DNA of 64,000 bases from Salipaludibacillus keqinensis (lineage in GTDB: Bacteria; Bacillota; Bacilli; Bacillales; Salisediminibacteriaceae), in the NCBI RefSeq assembly GCF_003226325.1, contig NZ_PDOD01000002.1, positions 62,001 through 126,000 of the forward strand, given 5' to 3'. Positions 9,057 to 17,241 of this stretch are shown here, in pieces (within the stretch, counting starts at the first letter, position 1; every line of letters starts with the position of its first letter). A program made the translations under genes and the position numbers. The notes beneath the pieces are model-generated. The model was not told the origin of the DNA. It did not search any database and was given only the letters and a program-made list of their open reading frames with translations.

Positions 9057-9216
9057 TACAGGATCTCTCAAACTGGATACAGAAGCTTCCAATTCGGATA
9101 CAAAACTCTTCGAACCGATTACAGATCGGCCTACGGACTACAGGACCTCTCAAACCAGCTACAGAACCTTCCAAACTGGATACAGCCCACCCCAAACCGA
9201 CTACAGAAGACAATAA
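9057..9216 (+). repeat. Degenerate 21-bp-phased repeat array A
   Basis: Eight TACAGA-like cores begin at 9057, 9078, 9099, 9120, 9139, 9160, 9181 and 9202, spaced 21,21,21,19,21,21,21. A typical unit is TACAGAACCTTCCAAACTGG. Flanked by the dacC terminator on one side and the metG leader region on the other. Read as codons it gives xYRTxQT heptads, but the one 19-nt step breaks the frame. A similar array lies at 13390-13578. Confidence 0.75.
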
Positions 9217-9254
9217 AAAATACCTGAAAAGCGACGGATCGCTTTTCAGGTATT
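9212..9254 (-). terminator. Terminator of dacC
   Basis: A 16-bp perfect stem (AATACCTGAAAAGCGA and its complement, 9219-9254) with a 4-nt loop, followed on the minus strand by TTTTTT-rich sequence; it starts 11 bp after the dacC stop. Confidence 0.85.
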
Positions 9255-9265
9255 CATGCACTCGT

Positions 9266-10771
9266 TTATTCTTCTAAATTTCTTGAAAACTCGGCTAACG
9301 CAATGGCAATCTCATCTTCAATGAACTTTGGATGACTGCCAATATAGTTGTTTATGATAATGCTAAAGATAAGCTCTTCATTATCTTGTGATGTGACGTA
9401 GCCTGACAATGAGGTTTTGGAAGTGACTGTACCAGTCTTAGCCTGCACATTCCCTTCTGCCGCCGTACCTTGCATCCTATTCCTTAACGTTCCTCCCGTC
9501 ATACTGTCAACATTTCCTGCTACCGGAAGGGAGTTATAGTAAATTTCATACCAATCTTCTTGTTGAACGGACTGTAATAAAGCCGTCATTTCTTCAGTGG
9601 GAATTTTGTTTAAGTGAGACATTCCTGAACCGTCTCTTAACTGAATGGTCTCTGTATTTAACCCTGCTCCTTGAAGATAATCTTCTACGACGTCTAAACC
9701 TGCGTTCCAACTACCTTCTCCATGGACTTCTTGCCCCATCGTTTTTGTGAGACTTTCAGCGATCCCATTATTGCTTGGTTTCATCATATGGTCAAATAAT
9801 TCTTCTAAAGGCATCGATTCTTTCAACGCTAGTTCATTTGCCCCTTCAGGAGTTTCTCCTAATGTTAGCTCCCCTTGCACTTTAACTCCATGGCGTTCGA
9901 GTGCCTGATGGAATAAGTCTTGCGCCAATTCGGTTGGTTCCCATATAGCAATCCAATTTCTCCAGCGTGCGCCGTCTGTGGGGATCGTACCATCTACAAA
10001 AATATTATTATTTCCATGCTCTCTCCCCCAGTCCACTGTCCGGGGTCCGCCTGCTTCAATTGTTTCGACGTCATTTAATACAGTAATATAATCTGTTTCT
10101 GGATATACGCTAACAGTCGTATCTTCACCAGCCGTTTCGCTAGGAAACACCTCGACAATCACAGTTCCTGCATCATACCCTTCATCTGGTGACACTGTTA
10201 AGGCGGAAACTTGAGCACCTGTTGAGCGTCGTTGATTAAACCAAGACAAGTCAAGAGATAATCTCATGTCATCAAAAAATGAATCATCAGCTACAAGGTC
10301 TCCTTGCACGACTTTGATTCCTTGATCTGCTACTTGAGCTGCTAGATCATCAAAGTCTTCTGGCAGCATCGTCGTATCTCCAGTCCCTTTCAAGTATAAA
10401 TCGCTATGTAACACTTTTCCCGTATGACTACCATCACTATAAACGCCTGTTGTATAAGTATAGTCAGGCCCTAACGTATCTAAAGCCGCTGCCCCAATTA
10501 ACATTTTCTGACCTGATGCAGGAACCACACTTATGTCACTATTATAAGAAAAGAGTTCTTCATCTGATTCGGCTGATTGGACGTGAACAGCTGGTAAAGC
10601 ATGGTCTAAATCTTCATTCTGCAAGATGTCTAATAGATCTGCTCTTAATTGTTGTTCCGCAGTTAAGTCAGAATCAGCTCCCGTCCCCATTTGAAATACA
10701 ACTAACATCGCCATTAAAGCAAAAACAGCCCCAAAACGAAAAAATATTTTTTTGCTAAAAATACCCACCAT
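9266..10771 (-). CDS. dacC: D-alanyl-D-alanine carboxypeptidase/endopeptidase, peptidase family S13 (PBP4 type)
   Basis: A 501-residue low-molecular-weight penicillin-binding protein that trims peptidoglycan stem peptides outside the membrane. It has an N-terminal signal sequence (hydrophobic residues about 12-28), the serine motif SGQK (S86, K89), SNN at 333-335 and KTG at 445-447, in the order and with the long insert between the first two motifs typical of family S13. The mature part is acidic. Start choice is soft: ATG 10771 abuts AGAGGAG, and the next codon GTG may be used instead. It stands alone with its own terminator. B. subtilis DacC is about the same size. Confidence 0.9.
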   Translation of the reverse strand: MVGIFSKKIFFRFGAVFALMAMLVVFQMGTGADSDLTAEQQLRADLLDILQNEDLDHALPAVHVQSAESDEELFSYNSDISVVPASGQKMLIGAAALDTLGPDYTYTTGVYSDGSHTGKVLHSDLYLKGTGDTTMLPEDFDDLAAQVADQGIKVVQGDLVADDSFFDDMRLSLDLSWFNQRRSTGAQVSALTVSPDEGYDAGTVIVEVFPSETAGEDTTVSVYPETDYITVLNDVETIEAGGPRTVDWGREHGNNNIFVDGTIPTDGARWRNWIAIWEPTELAQDLFHQALERHGVKVQGELTLGETPEGANELALKESMPLEELFDHMMKPSNNGIAESLTKTMGQEVHGEGSWNAGLDVVEDYLQGAGLNTETIQLRDGSGMSHLNKIPTEEMTALLQSVQQEDWYEIYYNSLPVAGNVDSMTGGTLRNRMQGTAAEGNVQAKTGTVTSKTSLSGYVTSQDNEELIFSIIINNYIGSHPKFIEDEIAIALAEFSRNLEE

Positions 10772-11068
10772 CTCCTCTTATGTAATTTTTAGTTTTTTCT
10801 GTCTATTTAAGGTTATAAGAAATGGATGTGTATTACATGGGCCATTTACCTGTTTATTCCAGATATTTGTTGAGATAAATTTCCTAGAGTTATCAAATGG
10901 GCTATCCTACTTTTCTTGGAAGAAGGTGTGCATCTTTTATCGCATAAAATCTTATCTATCTGTCTTCTTCGTCCATTGATACAAAAATACGATTTAAGTA
11001 AGATGAAACTTTTCATCTGTGGTTAAGTATCGTAAAATGATAGATGGACAAGAAAGAGGTGTAGATCT
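10772..11068. other. Divergent intergenic region between dacC and yneK
   Basis: About 300 bp without a supportable gene. It should carry the divergent promoters of dacC and yneK; I could not fix either with confidence. Confidence 0.4.
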
Positions 11069-11500
11069 GTGCTTGGCGATATATTTATGTGGTTTATAGC
11101 TTTATGGTCATTATTTATTTTTATTTTTGTCTCTATTGGCGGCTACTTTATGTTTAGAAAGTTTCTGAAGAAGATGCCGAAAGAAGATGGGAAGTCGATT
11201 TTAGATTGGCAAGATTATTACATTCATGAAACTCTCCACTTATGGACGGACGAACAGAAGAAGTTTTTAAACGAATTGGTCGAGCCTGTACCGGAATTAT
11301 TTCGTGACGTAGCTAAAGGAAAGATTGCAGGAAAAATTGGACAATTAGCGATGGAAGAAGACGCCGATGAGATGCATGAAGAACTCATTATTAAAGGCTA
11401 CATTCTGGCGACACCTAAGCGAGACCACAAGTTTTTGCGAAAAAAATTAAAGGAAAAGGATATTGACGCCACTCCTTATGAGCCTTATTTTCACCAATAG
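11069..11500 (+). CDS. yneK: YneK-like protein (DUF2621)
   Basis: A 143-residue protein with one N-terminal membrane segment (about residues 5-28) and a soluble, charged cytoplasmic part. The sequence FRKFLKKMPKEDGKSILDWQ and the C-terminal YEPYFHQ fit the YneK/DUF2621 family of bacilli, whose role is not known. The start is GTG 11069 with AGAGGTG upstream. It is convergent with ccdC, as in B. subtilis, and the two share a bidirectional terminator. Function unknown. Confidence 0.8.
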   Translation: MLGDIFMWFIALWSLFIFIFVSIGGYFMFRKFLKKMPKEDGKSILDWQDYYIHETLHLWTDEQKKFLNELVEPVPELFRDVAKGKIAGKIGQLAMEEDADEMHEELIIKGYILATPKRDHKFLRKKLKEKDIDATPYEPYFHQ

Positions 11501-11553
11501 AAAAACCCAACCCTTAAGAATGATACGACATTCCTTTAAGGTGTTGGGTTTTC
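11501..11553. terminator. Bidirectional terminator between yneK and ccdC
   Basis: Inverted repeat AAAACCCAAC..CCTTAAGAAT/ATTCCTTTAAGG..TTGGGTTTT with A/T tracts on both sides. The right arm overlaps the last codons of ccdC (stop at 11536). Confidence 0.8.
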
Positions 11554-12057
11554 TGATTTTACAGGCCATTTTGACCCTGATCTAGTAGCTCGTAATTGTT
11601 TTTCCACTTCTTTGAACTTCAAGTACATAGCCACTCTCCATGGCAAGATCATTCCAAATGCAAGGATAAAAAACATTCCAGCAAGTACTTCATATTCAAA
11701 ATAGATTCCGAAAATGAGTTTAAAAACAATCCGGATCACAAGCAGTCCAATTAATATAAATGGGAAGGCTTTGGATCGTTTCATGTAAATGTCTTTCCCC
11801 CGAATTTCAAAAGAAGACGTTTTGATCAGAATAATTGAAAAAAGCAATCCGACCGAGAACGCTTCGATTACCTCTAAAGGCGTAATTTCACGAACAGGAG
11901 GATAGAGAAACATGAGAAATCCTGTGGACATCGCGATCGGCGGGATCAGAATTTTCTTTACATTGGCTGGTCGCTTCATCGCTTTCATCCGAACGAAAAG
12001 AGCAAAAATAGCCATAAACACAGCTAAAATCATAAATAGAGTTGCGTACATAGGCAT
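11536..12057 (-). CDS. ccdC: CcdC-family membrane protein (YneJ-like)
   Basis: A 173-residue protein with about five hydrophobic segments and a basic C-terminal tail. The length, the MKAMKRPANVKKILIPP loop and the position next to yneK match B. subtilis YneJ/CcdC, encoded beside the cytochrome c maturation gene ccdA. Its role is not established; in B. subtilis it is not essential for cytochrome c biogenesis. Here ccdA and yneI, its usual neighbours, are not present in the window; the thioredoxin-like and Lgt-like genes stand in that place. ATG 12057 has AAGGTGG upstream. Confidence 0.8.
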   Translation of the reverse strand: MPMYATLFMILAVFMAIFALFVRMKAMKRPANVKKILIPPIAMSTGFLMFLYPPVREITPLEVIEAFSVGLLFSIILIKTSSFEIRGKDIYMKRSKAFPFILIGLLVIRIVFKLIFGIYFEYEVLAGMFFILAFGMILPWRVAMYLKFKEVEKQLRATRSGSKWPVKSENPTP

Positions 12058-12114
12058 TCCACCTTACTTTAATCATCCCGGATATTATACCATATTTCAA
12101 AAAAACGAGTCTGA

Positions 12115-12729
12115 TTATACTTGAAATGGAGCAATAAGAAAGTAAATCGCTCCCATGGCAATGATCAAGTAAACACTGCGAGCGTACCAGATCGTGCCTT
12201 TAAAGAAGAACATCGCTCCAAGCAGTGTCAAACTGTAAAACCATACATAATAGAAATTCACCGGATGTACGGTCCCTCCGTCTAATTGAAAACCGAAAGG
12301 CAGTGGCGTCATTGCTCCAAATTGCTGGACAAATACATGGTAAAAAATTATTGAGACGATGACTGCCGTTAAAAGACTTTCCCAGACGATAAACGTCCAT
12401 TTTAATTTTTTGTAAAAATAGACGATGAGTGCGAATGCAACGGTTGAAGCTGTTGGCACGGCCCAAGGTCCTCCAGAGAAATAGATCAAGTTCCGTAAGT
12501 CCGTCACTAATCCCGGTTGCAAGATGAATGGCCATAATTTGAAAATCACTATCCAAATGATCAAAGCAAGGGTTATCTTATCGACAACTGCTTCATGATC
12601 TTCTACACCGGACTTGTTTAAATAGAAGGAAACGACGGTGACTGCTACGAGAGCTGATAACATCAAAAAGAGTAACTCTATTGAAACGGTCAAAGGCCCT
12701 AAGGACCAAGTTTGCAGTGGATGAAACAA
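12115..12729 (-). CDS. Lgt-like polytopic membrane protein, probably not a catalytic transferase
   Basis: A 204-residue membrane protein with about six or seven hydrophobic helices. The outline resembles prolipoprotein diacylglyceryl transferase: GPLTVSIELLFLM at the N-terminus, YFSGGPWAVP in the middle and HPVNFYYVWFY near the end, where true Lgt has HPTQLYE. The arginine-rich catalytic segment of Lgt is not seen, and the protein has no cysteine, so it cannot itself relay thiol electrons. The start is TTG 12729 with GGAGGAG upstream, 1 bp after the stop of the thioredoxin-like gene, so the two are surely co-transcribed. Function unknown; it may anchor or partner the redox protein. Confidence 0.6.
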   Translation of the reverse strand: MFHPLQTWSLGPLTVSIELLFLMLSALVAVTVVSFYLNKSGVEDHEAVVDKITLALIIWIVIFKLWPFILQPGLVTDLRNLIYFSGGPWAVPTASTVAFALIVYFYKKLKWTFIVWESLLTAVIVSIIFYHVFVQQFGAMTPLPFGFQLDGGTVHPVNFYYVWFYSLTLLGAMFFFKGTIWYARSVYLIIAMGAIYFLIAPFQV

Positions 12730-12730
12730 G

Positions 12731-13282
12731 TTACTCCTCCTCCTTTACAAGGGAGCGAATTTCAGATTCAAGTTCCGGATAGGAAATCGCTCCTGTTTTT
12801 CGATATGTAATCATACCATGCTGATCAATGAAAATGGTCGCTGGGACGGGAGGTGCGTAGTAGTTTCTTGAGATGATGCCGTCTTCATCTAAAATATTTT
12901 TAAAAGTCAATTCGTTTTGACTTATAAATGATTCTGCTTCAGACTGGCGATCGTGCATGGTGGCATTCACCCCTACAATATTCACCTCGTCGCTGAAAGT
13001 TTGGTGCGCTTCTTCCATCGCTTCGCTGGATGCTTGACAATAAGGGCACCAAGAAGTCCAAAAATAGAGCACCGTACCCTTTTGTCCTAACTGATCGGTT
13101 AGATCAAAAGGCTCTGCTGAAAAGGTCTCCGCACTGAAATCCGGTGCTTGATGGCCCGCTTGAGCGTGAGCGGGGGCCCCTGTTGTTCCTTGATCTAAGT
13201 TTTGCTGTTCTTGTGCGAGCCATAGAAAGGCACATACAGATGCCATCATGACGATAAAAATTACTCTTTTTATTAGAATCAT
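12731..13282 (-). CDS. Membrane-anchored thioredoxin-like thiol-disulfide oxidoreductase (TlpA/ResA family)
   Basis: A 183-residue protein with an N-terminal signal anchor (about residues 5-23) and an extracytoplasmic thioredoxin fold. The active site is WCPYC (C79, C82), with FWTSWCPYC context and the cis-proline region YYAPPVPATIF, as in ResA/TlpA reductases. It probably reduces disulfides in exported proteins, such as apocytochrome c or copper-site proteins. It forms a tight unit with the Lgt-like gene. CcdA, the usual electron donor, is not in the window. ATG 13282 has AAGGAG upstream. Confidence 0.85.
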   Translation of the reverse strand: MILIKRVIFIVMMASVCAFLWLAQEQQNLDQGTTGAPAHAQAGHQAPDFSAETFSAEPFDLTDQLGQKGTVLYFWTSWCPYCQASSEAMEEAHQTFSDEVNIVGVNATMHDRQSEAESFISQNELTFKNILDEDGIISRNYYAPPVPATIFIDQHGMITYRKTGAISYPELESEIRSLVKEEE

Positions 13283-13389
13283 TGTTTCACCTGCTCCTTA
13301 ATACGTGTATAGGTATTATGGTAACATAAAAAATTAATTATGGGGGATAACGGTGCTCCTGTGACGGTTGCGAAATTTGTCGAAAGTTG

Positions 13390-13578
13390 TTATATGATCG
13401 AATACTCTGGCTATACAGCGCAGCTGAAACTCTATACGACGTAACTCTGTCTCTATACGAATGAACTTCGTTTCTATATGAGTTAATTGACGTTCTATAG
13501 GAAGTAACTACGTTTTTATAAGAACTAACAGCCGTTCTCCTAGGCGCAACTACTCCTCTACTTAAAGACAACTCAAAA
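13390..13578 (-). repeat. Degenerate 21-bp-phased repeat array B
   Basis: Nine CTATA-like cores on the plus strand begin at 13390, 13411, 13432, 13453, 13474, 13495, 13516, 13537 and 13558, exactly 21 bp apart. On the minus strand the unit starts TATAGAAC, close to the TACAGAAC of array A, and reads as SYRTxxx heptads. It lies between the copZ terminator and the thioredoxin-like gene. The 77-codon open frame through it (13571-13338) lacks a credible start and is taken as a by-product of the repeat. Confidence 0.8.
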
Positions 13579-13597
13579 TTCTATCGTTCCATAAATA

Positions 13598-13635
13598 ACA
13601 AAAAAGAAGCAGCACCTATAGTCAGGTACCACTTC
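13598..13635 (-). terminator. Terminator of the csoR-copA-copZ operon
   Basis: On the minus strand, a 12-bp stem GAAGTGGTACCT/AGGTGCTGCTTC (with G-U pairs) and 6-nt loop, followed by TTTTTTG, 13 bp after the copZ stop. Confidence 0.8.
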
Positions 13636-13648
13636 CCACACATGGTTA

Positions 13649-13855
13649 TTATTGAACGTCATAGCCTTGTTCTTCGATTTCTTCCTTTAGAGTTGCCACC
13701 GTTACTTCGTTATCATTGAATTCTACGGTCACATTTTTCGCATCTAAATTTACTTCTGCTGTAGAAACGCCGTCTACTTTCGTAAGAGCCCCTTCTACTG
13801 CGGCTTTACAATGATTACACGTCATACCATCTACTAGAATCGTTTCTTTTCTCAT
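13649..13855 (-). CDS. copZ: Copper chaperone CopZ
   Basis: A 68-residue single HMA domain that carries Cu(I) in the cytoplasm and delivers it to CopA. Seen is the metal-binding loop GMTCNHC (C13, C16) and the ferredoxin-like pattern of strands and helices; the length is normal for the family. It starts 24 bp downstream of copA, with AAAGGAGA before the ATG, and is the last gene of the csoR-copA-copZ operon. In B. subtilis copZ precedes copA; here the order is reversed. Confidence 0.95.
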   Translation of the reverse strand: MRKETILVDGMTCNHCKAAVEGALTKVDGVSTAEVNLDAKNVTVEFNDNEVTVATLKEEIEEQGYDVQ

Positions 13856-13879
13856 TTTTGAATCTCTCCTTTAATTTCA

Positions 13880-16276
13880 TTAAGATTTATATTCTAGCTT
13901 TACTCTTTTCAAGCGCAAAGCATTAGAAACAACAGATACGGAGCTAAAGGCCATCGCCGCTCCTGCAATCCAAGGCGCTAATAATCCGAGGGCCGCGATA
14001 GGGAGACCGATGGAATTATAAATAAACGCCCAAAACAAGTTTTGCTTGATATTTCGCATCGTTAAATGGCTTAAGCGGATAGCTTGCGGGATCGAACGTA
14101 AATCACCGCGCATGAGTGTGATGTCCGCCGCTTCCATCGCTACATCTGTTCCGGTACCGATCGCCATGCCAATATTTGCGGTGGCAAGAGCTGGAGCGTC
14201 ATTAATCCCGTCGCCTACCATGATCACATGCTTTCCATCTTCTTGCAACTGTTTCACTTGTTCTGCCTTTTCTTCAGGCAGCACCTCAGCCAGGACGTGG
14301 TCGATTCCAACCGAATGAGCGATTGCCTTAGCTGTACGCTCATTGTCACCTGTGATCATCATGACTTGGTAACCCATTTTTTTCAATTCCGTCACGGCCT
14401 CTTGTGACGTTTCTTTCACTTGGTCTGCTACAGCAATGGAGCCTAAAAGCTGATTGTTTTCAGCTACTAACATCACTGTCTTTCCGTCCCGTTCTAGGTT
14501 CATCATTTCATCTTCATAGACGTCAACGGATATGCCGTGTTCAATCATTAGTTTTCTCGTACCGATTCGTAACGTTTTGTCATGGAAGCTTCCTTGCAAC
14601 CCATGGCCTGGGATCGCTTCGAATTGACTGATCTCAACGAAAGTTAGTGCTTCTTCCTTCGCTTTATTCACAATCGCCATTCCAAGAGGATGCTCTGAAT
14701 AATTTTCAATCGAAGCAGCCATCTGCAATAGTTCTTCATCTGTATAACTAGAAAAAGACACAATGTCTGTCACTTCAGGAGTCCCTTTCGTAATCGTACC
14801 GGTTTTATCTAGGACAACCGTATCCGTATGATGCGCCCGCTCTAAGTGCTCTCCACCTTTATATAAAATACCATTTTCTGCGCCTTTCCCCGTACCGACC
14901 ATGATCGATGTAGGTGTGGCCAGCCCTAAGGCACATGGACAGGCGATGACAAGCACGGCTGTGAAATTGATCAGTGCATCTTGGAATGATGCTCCCGCAA
15001 GAAAGTACCAGCCAAGAAAAGACAGTACAGCAATCATGACAGCCCCAGGCACGAAGTAACCTGAAATAATATCAACCATCCGCTGAATTGGTGCTTTAGA
15101 TCCTTGTGCTTCTTCAACGACTTTAATGATTTGTGATAAGGTTGTTTCTTTCCCTACCTTCGTTGCTTTTAATGTGATCGAACCATGCTTATTAATCGTA
15201 GCTCCAATCACTTCTTCTCCTGCCTGCTTTTCTACAGGAAGGCTCTCACCTGTTAACATTGATTCATCTACTGTCGAATAACCTTCTTCCACGATGCCGT
15301 CGACAGGGATCTTTTCACCTGGTTTTACCCGAACGAGGTCATTCACTTCTACATCCGTAATCGCAATTAGCATTTCTTCGCCGTTACGAATCACCGTGGC
15401 TTTTTTAGCTTGCAGTCCCATGAGTTTTTTGATCGCTTCTGAGGTACTGCCTTTTGCCCTTGCTTCCAACAGCTTCCCTAGTAAAATCAACGTAATAATC
15501 ACAGCACTCGTTTCAAAGAACAAGTACACTTCGCCAGTTAAGACGAGATAGACAGAATAAAAGTAAGCCGCTGACGTTCCCATTGCCACGAGGACATCCA
15601 TATTGGCACTTCCACCCCGGAGGGATTTATATGCTCCTTTGTAAAACTGCAGACCTGCGTAAAATTGAACGGGTGTAGCAAGTGCCCACTGTAAATATCC
15701 ATTCATAAGCCAATGGGGTAATAACATCGTTTCAGGGTAAAAATGGTCAATCATTGTGACAAACAAAGGTATCGAGAAAGCGAGTGAAAATAGGAATAAG
15801 AACTTTTGCTTACGAACAGCTTCATCTTTCTTGCTTGCTTTATCTTGGTCATCTGCCCTATGAGGTTTCGCTTTGAAACCGATTTTTTCAATACGCTTGA
15901 TGATCGTTTCTTCATCGACTACCCCTGGGGTGTATTCGATCGTACCCCGTTCCATTGTTAAATTCACCGTGGCTTGTTGAACCCCGTCTAATTTAGAGAC
16001 GACTTTCTCGATTCTTGCTGAACAGGCGGCACATGTCATGCCTTCAATGGCTAAATCTAATTTTTCTTCTTGAACATGAAATCCAAGTTTCTCTATTTTT
16101 TCAACCGCTTGTTGCACGGTATATTTCTCATCATCATATTGAACCGTTGCTTTTTCCATCGTCAAGTTCACTGAGGCTTCAACGCCGTCTTGTTTGTTCA
16201 ACACTTTTTCAATCCGTGAGGAGCAAGAGGCGCATGTCATCCCTTGAACAGGCAAATGAATTTTTTTAATACCCAA
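13880..16276 (-). CDS. copA: Cu(I)-exporting P1B-type ATPase CopA
   Basis: A 798-residue copper pump of the cytoplasmic membrane. Two N-terminal HMA domains carry GMTCASC (12-18) and GMTCAACS (about 83-90). The membrane metal site CPC is in [15 protein letters not shown]. The ATPase motifs are TGES (actuator), DKTGT (phosphorylated Asp), SEHPLG (nucleotide-binding His-Pro) and [10 protein letters not shown]. The start is TTG 16276 with AGGAGG 8 nt upstream, 19 bp after csoR. The gene is in one operon with csoR and copZ under the CsoR operator. Confidence 0.97.
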   Translation of the reverse strand: MGIKKIHLPVQGMTCASCSSRIEKVLNKQDGVEASVNLTMEKATVQYDDEKYTVQQAVEKIEKLGFHVQEEKLDLAIEGMTCAACSARIEKVVSKLDGVQQATVNLTMERGTIEYTPGVVDEETIIKRIEKIGFKAKPHRADDQDKASKKDEAVRKQKFLFLFSLAFSIPLFVTMIDHFYPETMLLPHWLMNGYLQWALATPVQFYAGLQFYKGAYKSLRGGSANMDVLVAMGTSAAYFYSVYLVLTGEVYLFFETSAVIITLILLGKLLEARAKGSTSEAIKKLMGLQAKKATVIRNGEEMLIAITDVEVNDLVRVKPGEKIPVDGIVEEGYSTVDESMLTGESLPVEKQAGEEVIGATINKHGSITLKATKVGKETTLSQIIKVVEEAQGSKAPIQRMVDIISGYFVPGAVMIAVLSFLGWYFLAGASFQDALINFTAVLVIACPCALGLATPTSIMVGTGKGAENGILYKGGEHLERAHHTDTVVLDKTGTITKGTPEVTDIVSFSSYTDEELLQMAASIENYSEHPLGMAIVNKAKEEALTFVEISQFEAIPGHGLQGSFHDKTLRIGTRKLMIEHGISVDVYEDEMMNLERDGKTVMLVAENNQLLGSIAVADQVKETSQEAVTELKKMGYQVMMITGDNERTAKAIAHSVGIDHVLAEVLPEEKAEQVKQLQEDGKHVIMVGDGINDAPALATANIGMAIGTGTDVAMEAADITLMRGDLRSIPQAIRLSHLTMRNIKQNLFWAFIYNSIGLPIAALGLLAPWIAGAAMAFSSVSVVSNALRLKRVKLEYKS

Positions 16277-16295
16277 ATCGTCTCACCTCCTCTTC

Positions 16296-16619
16296 TTAAG
16301 ACTTGGAAAACTGTTGAATCACTTTCATAAGCTCATCAATTGTTTCTTTTCCATCACCTTGCTGAACAGCATTCGTCACACAACCTCGCGTGTGGTCTTC
16401 CAACAACTGATATCCTACTTTTTTCAACGCAGCATTTATGGCAGATACTTGCACAAGAATGTCGACGCAATAACGTTCTTCTTCAATCATTTTTTGAATC
16501 CCACGTACTTGTCCCTCTACGCGCTTTAACCGTTGAATCAACTGCTTCTTTTCCTCTTCAGTCCTCATCTTCACGGGTGTCTTTTCCGGTGAAAGGGGAA
16601 TCGTAAACTTTTCGTCCAT
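16296..16619 (-). CDS. csoR: Copper-sensing repressor CsoR
   Basis: A 107-residue all-helical repressor that releases DNA when it binds Cu(I). The Cu ligands of the family are seen as C51, H76 and C80 (YCVDIL and DHTRGC). The ATG at 16619 follows GAGGTGATTATC; the frame stays open further upstream, but that part runs through the operator, so it is not translated. First gene of the csoR-copA-copZ operon, so it should repress itself and the efflux genes. Confidence 0.95.
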   Translation of the reverse strand: MDEKFTIPLSPEKTPVKMRTEEEKKQLIQRLKRVEGQVRGIQKMIEEERYCVDILVQVSAINAALKKVGYQLLEDHTRGCVTNAVQQGDGKETIDELMKVIQQFSKS

Positions 16620-16647
16620 GATAATCACCTCAAATTTTTGTTTGTTT

Positions 16648-16677
16648 ATATATACCATACCCCCGGTTGGTATATAT
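16648..16677. promoter_or_regulatory. CsoR operator
   Basis: Perfect 10-bp inverted repeat, ATATATACCA and TGGTATATAT, around the G/C-rich centre TACCCCCGGT. This is the layout of CsoR sites (TACC..CCCGG..GGTA), and it lies 29 bp upstream of the csoR start. Confidence 0.85.
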
Positions 16678-16716
16678 GTCAACCGTGTTCACTTATTCTT
16701 CACATGATCACGGAAA

Positions 16717-16763
16717 TGCAAAACACCCATGGAGGATCAGCTAAACTGACTCCATGGGCGTTT
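16717..16763 (-). terminator. Terminator of the SRPBCC gene
   Basis: Long stem CCCATGGAG..TCAG/CTGA..CTCCATGGG (16721-16763) followed by GTTTTG on the minus strand, 10 bp after the gene's stop. The T-tract is short. Confidence 0.6.
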
Positions 16764-16772
16764 CGAACCTCT

Positions 16773-17216
16773 CTATTCTTGTTCATTTTCCAAGTACTGT
16801 TTCACATATTTCAAATGATCTTGGTCCTCTTTTTTCAACATTCTAACGACTAATGGTTTCGTTAGCTTCATCATCAATTTTTCAGGAAACACTGTTCCTT
16901 CAAAGCTCACTTTTGTCTTCCCATCTTCTGTGTCAAAAGTGTACCCATACTCTACTGTTAAACCGTTCGAAGTGCTTTTAAAGCTATATTTCTTCCCCTG
17001 TTCATAACGGGTAATTTCAATATCAGTTCCTACTCGTCTATTTGTCAACTGTCGATACTCCCGGTAGGTAGCCCCCACTTGTTGCTCTTGATCGTTGGTT
17101 CTTTCCACTTCAGTCACATTGGCAAACATTTTTGCGGCATTTTCAGGGTTTGCCATCGTGTTAAATACGTCATCAATCGGTCGGTCTATCAGAACTTTCT
17201 CAAATAAATCAGCCAT
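16773..17216 (-). CDS. SRPBCC (polyketide cyclase/START-like) family protein
   Basis: A 147-residue soluble protein of the SRPBCC fold, a beta-grip barrel with a hydrophobic pocket for lipids or other small ligands. The N-terminus FEKVLIDRPIDDVFNTMANPENAAKM is split here as VLIDRPIDDVFN and NPENAAKM, the classic start of the family, and the C-terminal helix is present (YVKQYLENE). It starts 25 bp after the ABC exporter gene and has AAGGATGAG before the ATG; it probably belongs to that operon. Ligand unknown. Confidence 0.8.
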   Translation of the reverse strand: MADLFEKVLIDRPIDDVFNTMANPENAAKMFANVTEVERTNDQEQQVGATYREYRQLTNRRVGTDIEITRYEQGKKYSFKSTSNGLTVEYGYTFDTEDGKTKVSFEGTVFPEKLMMKLTKPLVVRMLKKEDQDHLKYVKQYLENEQE

Positions 17217-17241
17217 ACTTAACGCTCATCCTTTCAATTAA

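Noticed and set aside
9057-9216. CRISPR array
   Set aside because: Units are too short and degenerate, there are no distinct repeats and spacers, and no cas genes are nearby.
8959-9277. Three overlapping open frames of 69-100 codons over array A
   Set aside because: They arise because the 21-bp repeat keeps frames open. No ribosome-binding site, and the 19-nt step changes frame in the repeat.
12115-12729. CcdA cytochrome c biogenesis protein
   Set aside because: The position fits, but the protein has no cysteine and its pattern is Lgt-like.
13338-13571. 77-codon SYR-heptad protein on the minus strand
   Set aside because: Looks like a by-product of the 21-bp repeat; no credible start site. 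Kept as a repeat, with translation left as an open test in the findings.
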